DNA from: Epiperipatus broadwayi
Taxonomy: Eukaryota; Onychophora; Udeonychophora; Euonychophora; Peripatidae
Assembly (NCBI GenBank): GCA_028023455.1
Contig: JAQFVV010012397.1
Location: 3,031,501 to 3,095,500, forward strand
Length of the DNA stretch: 64,000 nt
Direction: 5' to 3'
In this document: positions 1 to 11,454 of the stretch, in pieces
Layout of the letters: every line of letters begins with the position of its first letter
Position numbering within the stretch: the first letter of the stretch is position 1
Notes under the pieces: model-generated
Told to the model about the DNA's origin: nothing
Databases searched by the model: none
The model's input: only the letters and a program-made list of their open reading frames with translations
Program-made: the position numbers and the translations under genes

Positions 1-589
1 TTAAGCTTATTCTTTTATAAATATTTTTTAATTTATTTGAAAATTTGTATACAAACTAATTAGTTTAATATAAAATCTTTGCAATTATCTTTGGATAATA
101 GTTTTTGAATAATAGGTAGTTCTTTTGAAATTACCCACATTACTTAAAAAAAGTTTGAAGTTGTATCATATGTTTCATGTACAAAAATAAGAAGAAAAAA
201 AATCTTTTTTGTGAATGATTCCATGTTTTAAAAATATTTAAAAGAAAGTGATTTTTTTTTTGTAAAAAAAAATATTCGCCATTAGTTATTTCTTTTTCAA
301 AATATGTTTTCAACTGTTGCCCTTCATCACTAACTTTTAAGAAAACCATTAACTTTTCAATCATATATAATAATAAAAAAACAAAGAAATTCAATTTATT
401 TGCCATTTTTAGGAATTTAAATATATATTTTAAGTTTAATTAAAAAAAACAAAACAATTTTTTTTTGTTTGTTACTTCTGAGCTTAGGAAAATGCATTTA
501 TATATGAGTTAATAGTAATGGGGAAAACCTTTGAAAGTATGGATTTTGAGGAATGTACTGAATTATAGTAATATAATATATAGAAGGTA
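1..589. other. A+T-rich sequence, nothing assigned
   Basis: Low-complexity T- and A-rich DNA with short homopolymer runs. The reading frames here are chance products of base composition; no domain was recognised. Confidence 0.6.
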
Positions 590-831
590 ATGGATAATAA
601 CTGGAAAAAAAACCCTGCTTGACCCACAAATACCCCATGTTGGGTGCCAAAATGTAATGGATAATAGCTGGATAAAAAGCTGCCCGATCACAAATGCCCC
701 ACAGATTTGGATGGCCAAAAATGTAATGGATAAAATTATGAGCAAAGCAGTTTTTCCCAAATGCCCTGCATATTTGGGCAAGCCAAAATATATAATGGAT
801 AAGTCCTGCACTTGGGTAGCCCAAAAATATA
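590..831. repeat. minisatellite, units of 67-69 bases, about 3.5 copies
   Basis: Four successive units begin with atggataa at 590, 657, 726 and 795. Each continues through a variable block containing cacaaatgcccc-like text to gccaaaa(at)gta. Units 1-3 are 67, 69 and 69 bases; unit 4 is shortened to about 37. A further degenerate unit may follow to about 890. Open frames on the - strand across this stretch simply follow the repeat period and are not genes. Confidence 0.8.
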
Positions 832-2613
832 ACTGATAAATAGATAAATAAGCTGATCCACAACTAGATTTATAATAACTTAAACTCACATTATAATAGA
901 CTCATGAATTTATAATGCACCAATGGGTTTATATGTGGATAAGTATTTTTGTTTGGCAAAAATAAAATTCAATAAATAAATGGTTTATTTGCTAATTAGC
1001 ATATAGTACAGAATATATGACAAAATATTTTAGTAATCAAATAATTTGTGTAATAAGTAAATCAAATGATGCCTAGATTAATAATAAAATATAAGTTTAT
1101 TAAGATAAACATCAACTCATTGAATTGGTTAAGATAAATAACAACGTTAATTTTAATTACAATTTAACGTAATTTATTGTACATTTATAGTTTATCCCTG
1201 CTAGATTGCAATTTCTATGTACAATCTATACCTAAAGATCATTAACATGTTTACAAAAGTTAAATATATAATCTTTACACAATATAAATATATATATTTT
1301 AAATATCTCCTATTTTTTTAAATCAAGTAATGTTTTCATTATAATGGTCATTTTATACATTTAAACTAAATGTTAAATATTAGCTATATTTTAATTTTGA
1401 TTTACTTTCTAAAGGAAAATTGGATAGATATCTATCAGTATGCTAGTGTTATTTCTTTGATTGTTAAAAATAAGAAAGTTATTTTCAGTAGATAATTTTA
1501 TTGGCTTTCGTTACCAAGTTCATCATTTAATGATCGGATAATGGTCCTGTTCTCCCATGGTGTCTTGTTTAACATTCTCTCGATGATAAATAAAGATGTA
1601 CTGTTCAATAGGCATTGTATTAGATTATGTCCAACCATTTCTTTTATAAACGTTGCAATCCATGGCAAATCAACAGTTCTGTGGTTTCGGATAGTCAGCA
1701 TAGCATTTGTTATCCATTTTATTTATTCGTGCAGATATTAACTGAGGAAAGTTTGTTTTCTCCCTTTATGTGATTTCTATTCACTGTACATTATATTTTT
1801 ATATCACAAATCTGCAGACTGTTGATGAAAGTAGATGAAATAAACAAAAATTTTGCCAAAAATGTATACTTATAATTTTTAGCATGGAGCATGAATTTTT
1901 CTTTTTTTTTTTTAGTCTTAAGAAAGTCTATTATTATTATTCGAGGTACTCAGCTTATAGCTAAAGAAGCCGTTCTATGACACGGTTTTCGTGCTAAAAT
2001 ACATAAAAATGCTGTTTCCGCTGCCGACACGTTCGAACCCGCGTTTTCTATAATACAGCTTTTTTGTTGTGTTACAGAATGCAGTCGCGTCGCAGTACGG
2101 CATGTATGTCGCTAAGCAGCAATTACATTTTCCAAATTCACACAGTTTATAAAATAGTTACAGCTTGATGAGAGAGTTTGTATTTGAATTGGATGGAAAT
2201 GTTGTTTTCATTGGATTTGTTTTTATTTTAAAGTATTGAAATGTTCAGATTTTTTAAAGTAATAATTCTAAGACTTTTTACAACGTACTGTATTGTAGTT
2301 TTAATTGAGAAAATGTTAAATATCTATGTTTGTAGTGAGTTGCAATTAGGTAACGCGTCAAGTAATGTACTGTTCATAACATTCCACGAGACAAAGAAGA
2401 GCGGTACCAAAAGGATATACAGTAAGAAAAGTACAAATATACACGATTTTTTGTAAATTTCATAAAAAGCAAAAATTATAAACATGTTTAATAAGTAAAG
2501 AAGACATTTATATGTGTTTGTTGTTGTTTAAAAAAGTTAGAGTTTCTTTATTTTGTCCGATTACGGTTACGATTTTGAATTTTTTTATTTTAGCATTACA
2601 AACAACAAAACAT
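832..2613. other. non-genic stretch with a GC-richer patch at about 1940-2110
   Basis: Mostly A+T-rich. Bases about 1940-2110 are richer in G+C and CpG than the surroundings. They contain gttcgaaccc at about 2033, which resembles a tRNA T-loop/B-box, and tagctaaagaagcc at about 1957, loosely like an A-box. No tRNA cloverleaf can be drawn. A decayed tRNA-derived SINE is possible but unproved. No coding sequence was recognised. Confidence 0.4.
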
Positions 2614-2656
2614 TAAACCTAATCCTAAACTTAACCCTAAAACTAAACCGAACCGT
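2614..2656. repeat. telomere-like degenerate CCTAA tract
   Basis: About 43 bases read as irregular cctaat, cctaaac, ccctaaa and similar words, resembling degenerate (CCCTAA)n. It is too short and irregular to be a telomere. It may be a fossil interstitial telomeric tract or simple low complexity. Confidence 0.4.
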
Positions 2657-2747
2657 AACAACTTTTACTTTTTATTGTCATTCTATTTGAAGTAAAAAAA
2701 TATCCGTAATATCTCTTTTTACTTAAACAACAACAAAAAAAATAGTC

Positions 2748-2880
2748 GTAACACAAGTAAAAAAATATCCGATAGAAAATGTATATAAAAAAGCCATAAC
2801 ACAATTAAAAAAATATCCGATAGAAAATGTATAAAAAAAAGCCGTAACACAATTAAAAAAATATACGATAGAAAAACACA
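2748..2880. repeat. tandem repeat, 48-base unit, 2.8 copies
   Basis: Units start at 2748 (gtaacacaagt), 2796 (ataacacaatt) and 2844 (gtaacacaatt). Each contains aaaaatatccgatagaaaat or a one-base variant. Confidence 0.85.
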
Positions 2881-2889
2881 AATCAAATT

Positions 2890-4440
2890 TTAATTTGTTG
2901 ATTTTATTTTACATATATTATTATCATTTAAATTGTATACGTTAATAAAAAATAATATTTATAAAAGACGATTTTGTTTTGTTTTTATTTTCGCATTACA
3001 AAAAAGCACAGAAAAATTATTATAATCAACGGCCCGAGAATGGTCATATTTTATAGTTTTAGCGTGAAAACGGCACCATCCAATGGCATCTTTATCTGTA
3101 ATACAAGCACCATTATTCGATATAACATAAAAACATTTTATTCTTAATTTTAATAAATAAATCATTCCTTTGTTCTACATTCATCCAAAATTCAAATATA
3201 TTTATTGAACAAGATTTCTAATTGTTTTATATATATATATTCATTTATATACTATAGGGGGATAATAAATGATGATTGTGCATGCTTATACTTCCAGTAT
3301 TTATGAATTACAATTTTCCATAAAATATTAAAAGTAAAAGCATTATCATCCATAAAAATGACATTCATCAACATTGAAGACTGCATTATATATTTTTAAT
3401 TTTATAGTTTTACATTGACATTCATCTCACCAATGCAACTTAAATTGAAATCATTCTAAGATGAGCTAGACGAGTATTTACCAATTGCTATTAGATAATT
3501 AGTTGGATTGGCTGTAAACTGTATACTTGAAAGAAAAATCCTAAAAAGTCTGCTTATGGCTAAAAAAAACTTCATAGTTTACTCAAACCATGTCATAAAT
3601 GTTCTTTTCATAAAGTATTGTAAAAATGATTGTAATTAAAACACATACAATTATTTATTATTAAGGTGAAATTTGTGGAATGTTAATCAGAACAGTCCTT
3701 ATTTGAATGAGAAAATGATTTAAAGTACTTATAGTTATTATTAAGATCAGATTATGTTTTTGATCTTTTCTCCATTGTAGCTTTCTAAAGTGCTGTAATT
3801 GCGTAAAGGGAAAAAATTGAATCTCTAGCAGAACAGTTCATAATTTTTTGTTTTGAGTCTATAAATAGCACAATTTCTCCTATATTATTTAAATATATAT
3901 TTAAAAATAGTGAACAATTTTATTCAAATTTAACATGCTAGGTGTTTGTAGCATGATAGCCTCTAGCTGCAGCTGATTCATTGAAATTTTTTTTTTTTTT
4001 TTTTTTTTAATGTGGGAAGACTATATGCATGACATTTATAAAAATCCCATAAGTCACTGCTCCTTGACTTCCTCTTAAAAATGGCATATCGTAAGTTTAA
4101 ATCAGACAAAATTTGAATTTTTTATTAATATTTTTATTAATAGGTTCATTTAATTTTTTTTTTTTCCTGCTCAGTTACTAGATTGCACAAAGAAGACAAA
4201 GGCAGAATTTCTTTATCATCCAGACTCATTATTAAAATGGATTAAAAATGCGCCAATGATTCACATTTCAAGGCCTTCCACCTGATAAAAATATAATCAT
4301 AATATCGGGTCATAAGTACTCAATTTTAATTTTTTAATTATTTCAATAGTATTTTTTTTTTTTTTTAATTATTTAATAAATGATATAATTTATTGTTTGC
4401 ATTTGTATTCAGGTGTAGTATAGAAATTATATAATATTGA
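2890..4440. other. A+T-rich non-genic stretch
   Basis: Simple TA runs and a poly-T run near 3990. A short open stretch of 33 codons follows a splice-acceptor-like cctgctcag at about 4174, but it resembles no protein I know. Nothing else was assigned. Confidence 0.5.
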
Positions 4441-4448
4441 ATCATTTA

Positions 4449-4460
4449 TGCTCTTTATTA
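4449..4460 (+). repeat. left target-site duplication of the short family-H element
   Basis: tgctctttatta, repeated exactly at 5266-5277 on the other side of the element. Confidence 0.85.
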
Positions 4461-5265
4461 AACTGGCAAAAACTCTCCATATAGTAGTGCCACCTTGTGC
4501 TAACCGCAGTAATCAATGGATGCCAGAAGGCTTGTGCATAAAATCCCTATCTAGTGCCTACTCATCCAATATTCCCAGACTAGTTTCTGGCTTGTGGCCT
4601 TCATCAGTGAGGAGCCTTGGATCTGAGAGCACTGCACCTAGATCTTAGGATCTAATACAACTCTCCAGCAGCCACCTTTTATCTCTACTTAACTACAAAA
4701 CTATGAGAATAAAATTAAAATACAATAATATTTTCAATCTAAGCTCAATAGCTTATATAGTCATATGGGTCTGAACTCAATTCAGCACACATACATTTTG
4801 GTGACTTTTGCTCTTTAACAACTATAGCCACCATTATCCTATTAGGCAGGATGGTTGTTAAATGAGCCAAAGTCACCAAAATGTATGGGTGCGGAATTGA
4901 GTTCAGACCCATATGACTATATAAGCTATTGAGCTTAGATTGAAAATATTATTGTGTTTTCAATTTCATTCTCATAGTTTTGTACTGAAGTAGAGATAAA
5001 AGGTGGCTGCTGGAGGGTTGCATTAGATCCTAAGATCTAGGTGCAGTGCTCTCAGATCCAAGGCTCCTCACTGATGAAGGCCACAAGCCAGAAACTAGTC
5101 TGAGGATATTGGATGAGTAGGCACTAAATAGGGATTTTATGCACAAGCCTTCTGTCATCCATTGATTACTCTGGTTAGCACAAGGTGGCACTACTATATG
5201 GAGAGTTTTTGCCTGTTTACTAACAGTTATGTGCTAGCATGAGATGGTAATCATGTGTTGTTTAG
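4461..5265 (+). mobile_element. family H short element: giant hairpin plus 3' tail, complete with TSDs
   Basis: A near-perfect inverted repeat runs from ggcaaaaactctcc at about 4465 to ggagagtttttgcc ending at about 5215. The arms are about 375 bases and meet at a small loop near 4840-4850, so an RNA copy could fold into one very long hairpin. The tail from about 5216 to 5265 (taacagttatgtgctagcat, then tcatgtgttgttta) is not part of the inverted repeat. A perfect 12-base duplication, tgctctttatta, flanks the element at 4449-4460 and 5266-5277. The long, unconserved TSD and the fixed tail point to target-primed reverse transcription rather than DNA transposition. No coding capacity. It shares both ends with the composite LINE copy at 19870-26054, so it is probably a non-autonomous partner. 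Confidence 0.85.
5062..5136 (+). ncRNA. hammerhead-ribozyme-like motif in the right hairpin arm
   Basis: Seen: ctgatga at 5071-5077, a 3-base-pair stem (ggc/gcc) with loop cacaa, then gaaac from 5091. After it, ctagt can pair with actaa/actag about 24 bases later (stem III), and tcctca before the core can pair with t(g/a)ggga after it (stem I). This is the order and core sequence (CUGANGA ... GAAA) of a hammerhead ribozyme. In other copies the core reads ctgacga, a change at the one position the family tolerates. The expected cleavage triplet (GUH) is not present: the sequence is taga or taaa, so activity is doubtful. The mirror copy in the left arm (about 4570-4645, - strand) has the same motif. 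Confidence 0.45.
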
Positions 5266-5277
5266 TGCTCTTTATTA

Positions 5278-8200
5278 TATAGTATATAATTTTTTATTCA
5301 AATATGACAAAAGTGGTTTATGTACAATTTAATTTTGGGGCTCTGATCCAAATTTGAGGCAGCCTTATTTTATTGATATAATTATTCTCAAAAGATTTAA
5401 TAATTTATTAGTGTGTTTATATTTGTATTACTATGTTTGGGTTTGCACTTGCATGTCTGTGTTTGTATTATGTAAAAATTATAGAGTAGTGCAGTGTAAA
5501 TTTTAACACTGATTATCAGATTTACAGAAAGGTTGCAGTTGATAAAGCAATCACAAAATTTATTGGGCATAGTACCGTGTGAAAATATAAACACTTAAAA
5601 CCAATAAAGGGAGATTTCAAATGGTATGTGTTGTGAGAGCCACAATGGTTATATATATATATCACATGGAATTGTATGCAGGCACAGAATCAAATTCTGA
5701 TTCTTGCTTATGTCTTAGTACTTATGCTGTGGAATCAGTAGTTTTGCCACATCTTGCATCGCATTATTTTCAAGTCTATAGCTAGCAAATGAGCTATATG
5801 CAAATAAATTATATATCTATGGGACAATAAATATAACAAGATAGCATAACTGGTGTGCATAAAGAATATAAACATCACTGGTGTACACAAAAAATATAAA
5901 ATGAAGAGATGAAACTCATTTTATCATTGATACAGACAGTAGCCTACAATTTCTAATTTTAGATAGATAAGCCAATTGCTATGATACAAATGCATATCCA
6001 CCTTCTGGAAATGATTTGTTTTATATCTTTTATTAGAATGAATCTTTTTCTTATAGCTGCCTTGAGATTTGTTAACTTTTGGGGTACAAGATAAAAATGA
6101 AGAATTCTTATGCGAATAGTTTTGGAGATTCTGAAGCTATGGATTATCTCAGGCAAGAACTATTATATTTGGTTTGAATGAGAATTTTGTAAGGAATATA
6201 AAGAAATTATCAAGGAAGATGTAATTTAAACTTAATTAATGATAAATTAGAAATTATGAACAAACAATAAAGTAATAATTATTTCAGATGTTGAAATTTT
6301 TTTTCTTTTTCTTTAATGGTTATCACTATTTGTCTTAGCCTTATTGTTTTTCTTAGATTTTCTAGTTTCTAGCAATGTAAAGCTTTTTGCTCTAACATTA
6401 TGAAAACTGTGAAGTTATTATGAAAATTGTGTCTCAAGTCAGTTTTTTAAAAATTCAATATGGCACCAAGAAGCATTAAACTTTAAATAAGAGTTGAGAG
6501 GATTTTTTTAAATTACAAAGTGTAAGATGCTAATTGATGCTATTTTGGTACATTGTGGGAAATTTATTTAGAGAAATCTTAAGCAGAAGATAAGATTTAT
6601 TTGGAATTTATTAAATTTTTCAATTTTTTGGACTGTTAGCTATTTTTAATACTAAAGGGTATGAATGCATAAATGTGATTAATTTGGTCATTATACATAA
6701 TTACTAATTACCAGTAATTATATATAAATATCTATAATTGTATATTTTTTAAGCTAAATTTATCTGTTTATAACATATGTAGACTGTTATGATAAACTGA
6801 TTTATGATAATTGTATTTTTATTTTATGATCAGATCATTGACACTGATAAATCCAAGTTAAACTGGAACTTTTATCATCAGTTAATAATAGCTTTGTGTC
6901 CATTTATTAATTAATAATTAGATGACCTGTGTGATATGAGCCGGCAATTAAAAAAATATTTGATCTTGCTTGTAAGTCAGTTCTTTAACAATTTTTTAAA
7001 AAAGTTTTACTTGGATTTGAATTCCAGGTTATAAGCATGTCAGATGGATGTGCAAATCACTGTCAGAAGGTGTTTCTTATGTATTATAAACACACACATA
7101 TATACTGCTGTATTTAAGTGCAATCACCAATTAAATGATGGACTAAAGAGCCATTGATTGTAACTTCACTCTGGCACTTTAGATGCTTAAGTATCATGAT
7201 CTTCAATGCAACAAAGCATTCAATTAATAATATATTAAATGCATCTTGTGATAAGAATTCGTATTTTGCTTGAAGCTTTAAAAATATGAGTCATAAATTT
7301 AAAAAAATATTTAATTTTTATAGTAAGAATTAATGTTATTTCTTGTTTAAATGGCAATGGCATTTACTTAGAAAATCTTTGCAATCCATGAATCAACTTT
7401 CCAAGAGAAAACTGATATATAGTACATACATAAATATATCTCTAGATACTAAACAATGAGTTAATACTATAGAAAATATTTAATGTGATTCTGAATTATT
7501 TTTCTGTTATTAACATTAGTAATATAATAATTTAAAATATGATTTGTTATTTTGTTTTTTTTTCCCAAAGATTTTAATCTATTTTTTTTTTTTTTTTGTA
7601 GATAAGTTTCTCATATTACAAATTACTAATATTACATTTGTACTTACATTGAATAAAAAAAATCTCCACTATTTTAATTAGTCTCTATATCACTCATTAT
7701 CCTTTTTCTTTTGTTTCGAAATAATATAAAATATTTTAAAATTTATATATATATGCATAAAAAAATGGAATTGATAATCTTGCACATTATACAATCCAAT
7801 CTATATTTTACTGACATTTAACACCAAAAATGTGGAAGGGAATCATAAAAAAATTCAGTAACTTAAGTTTAATGATTGAAATAGAAATTGTTACATTTAA
7901 TTTTTTTTTTTTGCCTACAATTTGCCTATGATGTATTTATTAAGATATCTTTACAGTACTCAATCATGCTACTTAGGTTATCAAATTTGTTAAAATAACA
8001 TTTTAATGTTTGTTTGTGTACCAGATTTATCCATAAGGGCATATTTTGTTATTGCAAATTGTGGGGATTTATAATGAGATTATAAATGAAATTATAGAGA
8101 ATTACATAAAACAGGTTCATAAGATACCAAATAAATAGATAGCATATGGTATATGTTGGTTTGTATTGTCATTACAAACTTAATTTTAACTTTTTTTCCT

Positions 8201-8599
8201 CTCCCTTTTTTTAAAAATTAGAAATGTCCATTGTGCTATGCTTAGTCTAAACTATACAGCTGGCAGATAGTAGAAATGATTTTCAGTTATAAGGCCAACT
8301 GTGAATAACAAACAATACCTGATCAAAAATGTCTCCTGCTGCCTTGTAGAATAGGATGTTGGGTCATCAAAGGTTATGTACTGTTTTTGATAGTCTTTTC
8401 TGTCTTTCTCTTTTCCTTCTTCAGACATTTAAGTTATTGTAGGACCCATTTGTTGTGAGCTTTTCATGCCAACAGACATCTCCCTATATTAATTGTGGCA
8501 ATGAGATTTTGTGTTTGTGCAACCGTATTTTCATCTTTTAACTATATAAACAACATTTTTGACTTTAATTCCCTTTTCTCTCCTCTTTTTTTTTTTTAG
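5278..8599. other. long A+T-rich stretch without recognisable genes
   Basis: No conserved domain or clear element was found. The T-rich tract at about 8590 leads into the microexon candidate. A short block at about 8105-8175 (aagataccaaataaatagat and flanks) recurs in diverged form near 8945-9020. Confidence 0.5.
8105..8180 (+). repeat. dispersed direct repeat, copy 1
   Basis: About 75 bases (from acaggttcataagat to tcattacaaact) recur at 8950-9026 (acagggtcgtaagat to tcatcacaaact) with moderate divergence. This suggests two fragments of one old interspersed repeat. Identity unknown. Confidence 0.6.
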
Positions 8600-8644
8600 C
8601 TCAAGCCTTCAAGAATTAAGAAAACAATGGCAGAGAAAGACTTG
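8600..8644 (+). other. possible 45-base microexon, product unknown
   Basis: A long T-rich tract ending in ttttttttag precedes base 8600 and gtaggc follows base 8644. The 45 bases between are open in the frame LKPSRIKKTMAEKDL and include an ATG in a fair context (aaaacaATGg). It could be a short in-frame coding exon, or a 5' UTR exon carrying a start codon. It does not match any SMAP sequence I know, and its phase-0 end would not join directly to the exon at 38066, which needs phase 1. Chance splice-like borders are common in A+T-rich DNA, so this is weak. Confidence 0.2.
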
Positions 8645-8949
8645 GTAGGCTGTTATTTCTTAATTGTGATCTTTTGTTCAAGGCAGTACTATTAGTAATG
8701 AGTTGGTTTGGAACTGGATTTGGATGAGGCAGGAGTTTCAATTGGCAAAGAATGGAGGTTTAGGCAACACTATTTTAGGAATCTGTCTACCTATCATGGA
8801 AGTAGAAGACCCTAGAAAATGTGGTTTGAAAATGGCCTATCTCATAAAATTTGTCTACATTGCCAGGCCTAACAGAGTAATCATTTCAGTGATGGAAATA
8901 ATAATAATAGTAATACTATTGCAATTTTTCAAAAAGGTCTTAATAGAAG

Positions 8950-9026
8950 ACAGGGTCGTAAGATGCCAAATAAATAGACTATCATGTGATACATGTTGTT
9001 TTGTATAGTCATCACAAACTCATTTC
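8950..9026 (+). repeat. dispersed direct repeat, copy 2
   Basis: Diverged second copy of the block at 8105-8180. The open frame across 8703-9008 does not resemble a known protein and probably reflects this repeat. Confidence 0.6.
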
Positions 9027-9429
9027 TTGATATAGATTCAGATCACAATATTTTGATTTCCATAATATCAGATCTTATCCAGATGTGACATTCTCTACCA
9101 ATATAAGATCAGAGAAGCCATTGAGATATTAAAAAGGAAAAGTGATGACACATGCAAACTTTCTCTTATTTGGAATTTTTTTTTAAAAAAACATATTACT
9201 CTGAAGGTTTTCTGACTTATTTTAATTTTCAGTTTTATTTATCTGTGTTTTTCTATTGGTGGACCTTTAACATTGTTATAAATCACTGTTTACAGCACAT
9301 CTACAACTATCTTTATAATAATCTATTTATCTCAGTTGATGACTTGTGTGATCAAACTGAAATGTCAGTATATTTTTATAATAAAAATCATACGTGGATG
9401 AACCTATAAAATATACCATTAATAATGTC

Positions 9430-9900
9430 ACTAGAGATGGAGCAAGAGACAGTGGTAGAACCCAAGGTAATTATTTTACCCCCCCCCCCTAATTATAGGT
9501 AAATTGAATGTCTAAATTTTATTTGATAGAAGTTTTTTAAAACCAAAACTGAGAGTTGTTCTGCTGTCAAGATTTAAGATCGCTTTTAGCAAAACTCATT
9601 TCTTAGAGGAAGAAAGAATAATAGAACAGATTAATAGATACAAGTTTTTTTGGAAACACAGATCATTCAGTGAAAGAAGAGTGCATTACTTATTGGATTT
9701 GTTGTAATCTAACTTAGTAATTGATAGAGTTCCTCATTGTATCAATGAAAGAGTAATGTTAGAATTTACGATTGTATCCTGAAAGCAAGTGGCATTAAAA
9801 CTTGTCTTGCACTAATGCTTATATTATTAGTGCCTATGCTCCAACTTTAGATTCAGAGAAAGCTTTTATTTCTTTTTGGACAGCATTATTACAGCAATAT
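9430..9900 (+). pseudogene. LINE relic, endonuclease N-terminal part
   Basis: Frames interrupted by stops and shifts read LKPKLRVVLLSRFKIAFSKT, HFLEEERIIEQINRYKFFWK, then INERVMLEF and CLYY.CLCSNF. This follows the order of an APE-type LINE endonuclease: SETH motif, a Y/FFW block, an ERIM-like block, then SAYAPT. The segment stops near 9900, just after a stretch resembling the FW-SILQQ region. It appears to resume at about 11455, so roughly 1.5 kb of other sequence lies in between. It is far too decayed to be active. Confidence 0.6.
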
Positions 9901-11454
9901 ATAATATATAACCTTTTTATGTTTTTAAATTTGTGTATATAACACAGTGTATAAAAGTTATATACAAATTTCTACACATATTTTTGAATTTGTTTTACAT
10001 TTTTTTCCTGTTTAAATGACTGTGGTGGGTTAGCTCTAAGTTGTAAGTTTGGTAAAATTACTGCTAAATACATGCTTTTCTCAGTGAATGAATAAACTTA
10101 GCAAATGAGTTCTGGAAACAGTTTTGGTAGTGATAGACCCTAAGTATCTGCATTCCATTTTATGTTGAACTGATTTTTTTTATATGTTTAATTGATTCTT
10201 TAAAATACTATGTGTTTGTCATGAAACAATACTGGGATAATTAATGGATAAATTTAAAATTCGGCATACTTTACATAAGTAAAATATTGGTAGGTAAATA
10301 GTTAAAAATAGAAAATAAAAGATAAAAATGAAACATTTCGTATAGTATAATAAATACCTTTTTTGAAAAAAAAATTAATGTAAAAATAAATTTTGTGTTC
10401 TTCATTTATATTGTTAGAATGTTTTTTTTTTGTTTGTATTTGATAAAGAAATTTAAGAATAGAACTTGTTATGTTCATTTGGAGTGCTATAATTTTTTTC
10501 CCACTTTTTTAAAAGAAATGTAAAAATAAATCTTGTACTTTTCATTTAAAACTCATCATTTCAGAATGCTAGCTGTTTGTAGGTATCCTAAGAAAGTTGT
10601 TGAATTGCTCAGTTCTATAGCATTGTTTAAAATAATGGTTTTCAAAGATTTCTATGGTATTGTAATTGTCAGTGAAGAAACTTGCATTGGCATTTTTAAT
10701 GGCAAATGCATCTTCTTAAAAGTGTTGATTATGAACCATCTTGTCATATGTGATTAGTGACTATGAAGCAGAGAAGTGCTAATGAGAAGTTTAACGCATG
10801 TAGTTTTACCTTTTAATTTATTATTTCAAAGACAGTTCATTTTTATTTGGATTGTTTTGTTGTAATTTGTATTGAATAACAATAAAAAAAAAAACTTTCT
10901 TTTGGCCTTTAGTATTGTTTTCATAAAACTTGACAGATGACTGTATTTTTTTATTATCTCTTTTTCAAGACCAGATAAGAAATTTAAAAAGACAAATAAT
11001 AAAAATTCCAAATAAGCTTAAGTAATAAGAGGTTGTTTGAAATAATATATTTAATTTATAAGTCAATATTAGATACTATTAGGAGGAATCAATTTTCAAA
11101 AGAAAATTTACAATTAGCCATGTTTTTTTTTTTCAAAACCAAATAAATTGAAAAGACTTAATACTTGAAAGTTCGAAACAAACATGTCATTGACAAGGAA
11201 TAGAAGTTTTAAATTACACATTGAATTTATAAATTAATTTGTAAGTCAGTAGTATTTTTTAATATAAGAAATCTCTTTTTCAAATAATAATCTTAAATTT
11301 ATCGATTACTTTACCCAGTATTGTTTCATAACATCGATGGAATGTTTAAAGACTCAACTAAACTTAAAATCGAATGTAGATACTCAAATCTAGCAGTACT
11401 GATTTTTTCCCCTTAGATATTACTGCATACATTGCTACAAATAGTAGACTTTGT
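9901..11454. other. about 1.5 kb interrupting the LINE relic
   Basis: No recognisable protein. Two related segments of about 32 bases (aatgtaaaaataaattttgt and aatgtaaaaataaatcttgt) begin at about 10378 and 10517, about 140 bases apart. This stretch may be an inserted element or strongly decayed LINE sequence. Confidence 0.4.

Noticed and set aside
590-831. CRISPR-like array
   Set aside because: The units are direct tandem repeats without unique spacers, and the DNA is eukaryotic.
498-889. Open frames of 121 and 108 codons on the - strand
   Set aside because: They overlap each other across a minisatellite and resemble no protein; the open frames follow the repeat period.
5062-5136. Calling the motif an active hammerhead ribozyme
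   Set aside because: The core is right, but the GUH cleavage triplet is absent in all copies seen, so it is only described as hammerhead-like.
8703-9008. 101-codon frame on the + strand
   Set aside because: No domain or known resemblance; it overlaps an interspersed direct repeat. Not called as a gene.
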